Notes under the pieces: model-generated
The model's input: the letters and a program-made list of their open reading frames with translations, nothing else
What the model was told of the DNA's origin: nothing
The model's database searches: none
Origin: Sphingobium limneticum
GTDB lineage: Bacteria; Pseudomonadota; Alphaproteobacteria; Sphingomonadales; Sphingomonadaceae
Assembly: GCF_008710155.1 (NCBI RefSeq)
Contig: NZ_VYPZ01000024.1
Location: 1 to 57,782 of the forward strand
Direction of reading: 5' to 3'
Length of the DNA stretch: 57,782 nucleotides
Made by a program: the position numbers and the translations under genes
Shown here: one piece after another, positions 54,596 through 57,782 of the stretch
How positions within the stretch are numbered: position 1 is the first letter of the stretch
Layout: each line of letters starts with the position of its first letter

Positions 54596-57031
54596 ATGAA
54601 AATTAAGGGTTCTCTGACATCCAAACGGCGTCCGCACCTCCTGTCGCTTGAGCCGCGGATGATGTTCGATGCGGCGGCCGCAATTACGCTGCAAGATGCT
54701 GTAACAAAAGCAGATAATGTCGATCATGGCGCCATGGACAGCCCGGATCGTGCGGACTTTTCACGTATTACCGAACGGCCCGGACCCGAGCCTGTCTCTC
54801 TAGAGGCCGGTAATCCGGCTCAAGCCCCGATAGAGCCGAATCAGCCCGCAGATATTTCGGCTACGACACGAGATGTGATTTTCATCGACACGTCGATTGC
54901 CGATTATCGGCAATTGGCCAGCCAGTGGGCTGATCGCGGCGAGGTCATCCTGATCGACGGCACAGGCGACGGCGTAGAACAGATGCGCTCGGCGCTCGCC
55001 AATCGGTCCGGGATCGATGCCATCCATATCGTCAGCCATGGTGCCGACGGCGTATTCTGGCTCGGCACGAGCAAGGTAGACGAGACGGCGATTAATGGCG
55101 GCTTGTACAATTCTCTGGCCGATATTGGCAGATCGCTGAGCGTCGATGGCGACATATTGATCTATGGCTGCGATTTCGCTCAGGGCGCCGTCGGTCAGGC
55201 GACGATGGAAGCGCTGGCACGCGTGACTGATGCCGATGTCGCAGGGTCCAGCGACATCACGGGCGATCGTGCGCGTGGCGGCGACTGGGTGCTGGAATCG
55301 CAGGTTGGAACGATCGAGGCGCGCACACTGGATGGCGGGGACTGGGCACATACGCTCGATCCGAACAACCCGATCCCCATCGCAGTGACGGCCGACAGCC
55401 TGCGTGTCGTCAACGGCAGCGGCACGGTGGTCGTGAACGGTGCGACAGGCTATGGTTCGGACGGACGTTCGCCCGACGTAGGCCAAGGCGCGGTCGCGAC
55501 ATGGACCAATGTCGCAACCTTCAATGGCCAGCAGGTCGATTTGCGAGCGACCGTCGTGTCGATCAGCACGGGCGATGCCATCCGTTTCAACAGGCCGACC
55601 GGCACCGGTGTGAATGGCGACGATCCGACATTCCTGTTGCGCGACCTGACGACCGCCAATGATGCGACTGTCGAGATTCGCTGGGAACTGGTCGTGTCCG
55701 GCACGACGACGCCGTTACCGGCGGACGTGCGCTTCACCATCGCGGATATTGACGGCATCGGCGGCGCGCCGAATACGCGGGAAAGCGTGACCGCCTCTAC
55801 GCAGGGGCTGGCCTATTTCACGCGCGAGGGCGTCAGCAATATCAATTTCACGTCGTCGCTGGACCAGATTACCGCGTCGGGCACGCAAAATGAGAATACC
55901 GTCGCCAATCAGCCTATCACATCGCAATCGGCCGCGACATTCGATTGGAGTGCGGTATCGTCCTTCACGCTGAGTTATCGTCTCACGACCAACAGCGTGA
56001 CGACGCAGGCGCAATTCTACCATGATGGCGACGCCGACTTCATTTATACAAATCCGGTCTATGTCTCGATTCCGCGGCTGGATCTGGATGGGAATGACAG
56101 TACGGCGTCCGGCAATGATGCGCATTTCACCTTTACAGAAGGCGGGCTATCGACGTCGATCGTCGATACCGACATCGTCGTCAAAAACCCGATGGACGTC
56201 AGTTCCATCGTAGGCGGCACGGTCGTCCTGACCAACTATCAGGCAGGCGACAGCTTCACCATCGGCACATTGCCTTCCAACATCAGCGCGACCATAGGCC
56301 CCGTTACGAACGGTCGCCTGACGGTGACTTTATCCGGCACCGGCAGCGAAAGCGATTATGCGGCTGCTTTCCAGGCCATTCGCTTCAGCAACAGTTCCGA
56401 TACGCCCAGTTCCACCGAGCGCGTGATCAATGTGTCCTTTTCGAACGACACATTGACGAGCGCAGTTGCCGTCAGCCGGATCACGGTCATCCCTGTCAAT
56501 GACGCGCCGGTCGCCGTCAACGATAGCGCGACGACGGCAGAAGATACGCTGGTCACTATTCCCGTGCTGGCGAACGACAGCGATCCCGATGGCGATCCAC
56601 TGACCGTGACCGCTGCCACCGCGCTGCACGGCACCGTGACGATAAACGCCAATGGCACGCTCACCTATCGGCCCAATGCCAACTATAATGGTACGGATAC
56701 GATCAGCTACACGATCAGCGACGGGCAGGGCGGTACCGCCAATGCCACGGTCGCGGTGACGATCACGCCAGTCAATGATGCTCCAACGCCGGTGGGCAGC
56801 TTGCCTGGTCGTGCGACGCAGGACGGGTCGGCTGTGTCTTATCCGACCGCTTCTGGTTTCACTGATGTGCAACAAGGTCGCCGGCGTCCCCGACTATTTG
56901 ATCAACGGCAACGTCGAGTGGGACATTCCGTTCATCCGGGCACTCACGCTGACCGGTCGCGTCGTCCATACCGGCGACCAGCCCGCCAACAATACGAACA
57001 CGCTCGAGCTGCCGAGCTGGACGCGGTTTGA
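54596..57031 (+). CDS. DUF4347 adhesin-type protein, 3' end replaced
   Basis: 811 aa as it stands. It starts with the L-E-P-R-M-M-F-D-A-A motif (18-27) of giant type I-secreted adhesins, then a DUF4347 domain (about 92-255, I-H-I-V-S-H-G and G-C-D-F-A), beta-rich domains and a cadherin/tandem domain (about 640-735, E-D-T-L-V-T-I-P-V-L-A-N-D). At residue ~757 (nt ~56866) the frame enters an Arg-rich tail with no domain character: the DNA there is the end of a TonB receptor gene in another frame. The adhesin has thus lost its C-terminal repeats and secretion signal and is probably not exported. Start at ATG 54596 (GTG 54593 possible). Confidence 0.75.
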   Translation: MKIKGSLTSKRRPHLLSLEPRMMFDAAAAITLQDAVTKADNVDHGAMDSPDRADFSRITERPGPEPVSLEAGNPAQAPIEPNQPADISATTRDVIFIDTSIADYRQLASQWADRGEVILIDGTGDGVEQMRSALANRSGIDAIHIVSHGADGVFWLGTSKVDETAINGGLYNSLADIGRSLSVDGDILIYGCDFAQGAVGQATMEALARVTDADVAGSSDITGDRARGGDWVLESQVGTIEARTLDGGDWAHTLDPNNPIPIAVTADSLRVVNGSGTVVVNGATGYGSDGRSPDVGQGAVATWTNVATFNGQQVDLRATVVSISTGDAIRFNRPTGTGVNGDDPTFLLRDLTTANDATVEIRWELVVSGTTTPLPADVRFTIADIDGIGGAPNTRESVTASTQGLAYFTREGVSNINFTSSLDQITASGTQNENTVANQPITSQSAATFDWSAVSSFTLSYRLTTNSVTTQAQFYHDGDADFIYTNPVYVSIPRLDLDGNDSTASGNDAHFTFTEGGLSTSIVDTDIVVKNPMDVSSIVGGTVVLTNYQAGDSFTIGTLPSNISATIGPVTNGRLTVTLSGTGSESDYAAAFQAIRFSNSSDTPSSTERVINVSFSNDTLTSAVAVSRITVIPVNDAPVAVNDSATTAEDTLVTIPVLANDSDPDGDPLTVTAATALHGTVTINANGTLTYRPNANYNGTDTISYTISDGQGGTANATVAVTITPVNDAPTPVGSLPGRATQDGSAVSYPTASGFTDVQQGRRRPRLFDQRQRRVGHSVHPGTHADRSRRPYRRPARQQYEHARAAELDAV

Positions 57032-57203
57032 TACGGGTGCCCGCTACGTCGCGCTGGTGGCGGACAGGCCGCTCACCCTGCGGTTCAGCGTCGATAACAT
57101 CGCCAACAAGCGCTATTGGGCGACGGCCTTCGACAGCTCGCGGCCTGACCTTCTGCAAGGCGCGCCACGCACCTTCAAACTTTCGGCGTCCATCGACCTC
57201 TGA
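56865..57203 (+). pseudogene. TonB-dependent siderophore receptor, 3' remnant
   Basis: From the junction, one frame reads K-V-A-G-V-P-D-Y-L-I-N-G-N-V-E-W-D, then R-F-D-T-G-A-R-Y, N-I-A-N-K-R-Y-W-A and G-A-P-R-T-F-K-L-S-A-S-I-D-L-stop. This is the last ~110 residues of a FhuE/FpvA-type siderophore receptor barrel, including the final strand. The N-terminal plug and most of the barrel are absent and there is no start. Confidence 0.8.
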
Positions 57204-57680
57204 GCCGCGATCGGGAACGACGCCGCTGACCAGCGCCGTTCACGGTTCCACGTATCCCGCGCATACTGTTCGTATGGACAGGGGCTATTGCGCCAGCGAT
57301 CCACACTGGGGACGTGATCACTGGTCTTGTTGCTCTCCACCCCTCAAACGGCGAGTACGACAGATCGCTTTGATGGAGTGTATTTGGCGGTCGGTCATCG
57401 GCTACATGGACGGTTTTCGCAGGACGGCCTCGATGGCACTCCAATGAATCCCTTTATTAGTTTGCGAGGTTCACTTCACGTGACGCAAATGTCGTTCTCT
57501 GGTCGGCAGCCGTCAGAAAAGCGGAACGTCTGCTGCTGAGGATCGAAAATTGGGCGCTGAGCGTCCGGCATGGGTCGACTGCGGAAAGACGAGATTTAGA
57601 ACTTACCCGCTGTTCCGGCAGGGCTGGTCAAAGTTCGGCTTTCGGCAAGGCCGGAGTAGGCATTCGGTGAAGGCCGCGGA
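57204..57680. other. 477-nt spacer before IS66 tail
   Basis: No gene supported. It must contain the left end of the IS66-type element, probably between 57590 and 57680, but the terminal inverted repeat cannot be placed without the other end. Confidence 0.4.
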
Positions 57681-57782
57681 TCAGGCGGCTTCGCGTTGAT
57701 CTTCGGCTGCGCGCCAATTCCATGGCAGCAGTTCGTGGAGACGGTTCTGGGGGATGTCGGCGATGCTGCTGAGCACATCGGC
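57681..57782 (-). mobile_element. IS66-family transposase, C-terminal end (partial)
   Basis: The minus strand from the window edge reads A-D-V-L-S-S-I-A-D-I-P-Q-N-R-L-H-E-L-L-P-W-N-W-R-A-A-E and stops at 57681. The R-L-H-E-L-L-P-W-N-W motif is the characteristic C-terminus of IS66 TnpC transposases. The rest of the gene lies to the right of the window. It sits about 480 nt from the adhesin/TonB junction and may have caused that rearrangement. Confidence 0.82.

Noticed and set aside
1..57782. CRISPR arrays, rRNA genes, intact tRNA genes
   Set aside because: Looked for direct-repeat arrays, cloverleaf arms and rRNA-like segments; none seen beyond the tRNA-end-like string at 37918-37931.

Overview
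The window (about 58 kb, GC-rich, strong third-position GC bias) looks like a sphingomonad alphaproteobacterium (Sphingobium/Sphingomonas/Novosphingobium type). The evidence is the gene content: a MobF/TraD conjugation block with DUF932, DUF736, DUF2493 and DUF6117 backbone genes, HWE-family kinases, EcfG-type promoter motifs and a dct-mqo locus. No rRNA gene, intact tRNA gene or CRISPR array is visible. All family calls come from reading motifs; no database search was run.

Left part (1-4254): mobile-element backbone, with the C-terminal half of a strawberry-notch-type helicase, a DUF932 protein, a cysteine-rich hypothetical and a frameshifted hypothetical.

4284-20277: a stress and signalling cargo block. 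It carries an epoxide-hydrolase-like enzyme, a patatin, two hemerythrin-domain proteins, a double-domain KaiC-like ATPase in an operon with a response regulator and an HWE histidine kinase, ligase D, a DUF6766 membrane protein, a frameshifted isochorismatase-type hydrolase, DUF3606, a thioredoxin-reductase-like flavoprotein, a large hybrid kinase and an HU protein. Two genes have a GGAAC-N16-GGTT element just upstream, matching the alphaproteobacterial general-stress sigma factor (EcfG), so at least part of the block may be one stress regulon.

20896-30734: backbone again, with DUF736, two DUF2493 paralogues flanking DUF6117, a dyad-rich spacer, a likely oriT region, an RHH accessory protein, TraD, a MobF relaxase-helicase and a lytic transglycosylase.

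30826-37424: an accessory block beside the transfer genes. It has a DUF6161 membrane protein, an IHF-beta-like protein, and on the opposite strand a 62-aa protein coupled to a DxD nucleotidyltransferase, followed by a 1255-aa protein of unknown family whose C-terminus has a D-x14-E-A-K restriction-nuclease-type motif. This is my best candidate for an undescribed (possibly defence) system.

37962-45945: C4-dicarboxylate locus. dctD-dctB diverge from dctA, an outer-membrane porin and mqo. DctD lacks the sigma-54-contacting GAFTGA loop, and the dctA upstream region holds a DctD-like dyad and a perfect TATAAT.

46391-57782: a 1542-aa secreted nuclease (lamin-tail, Calx-beta, EEP nuclease, cadherin-like, RTX repeats), its type I ABC transporter and HlyD adaptor, then a LEPR/DUF4347 adhesin gene abruptly joined to the 3' end of a TonB siderophore-receptor gene, and finally the tail of an IS66-type transposase. 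The right end is therefore a rearranged region.
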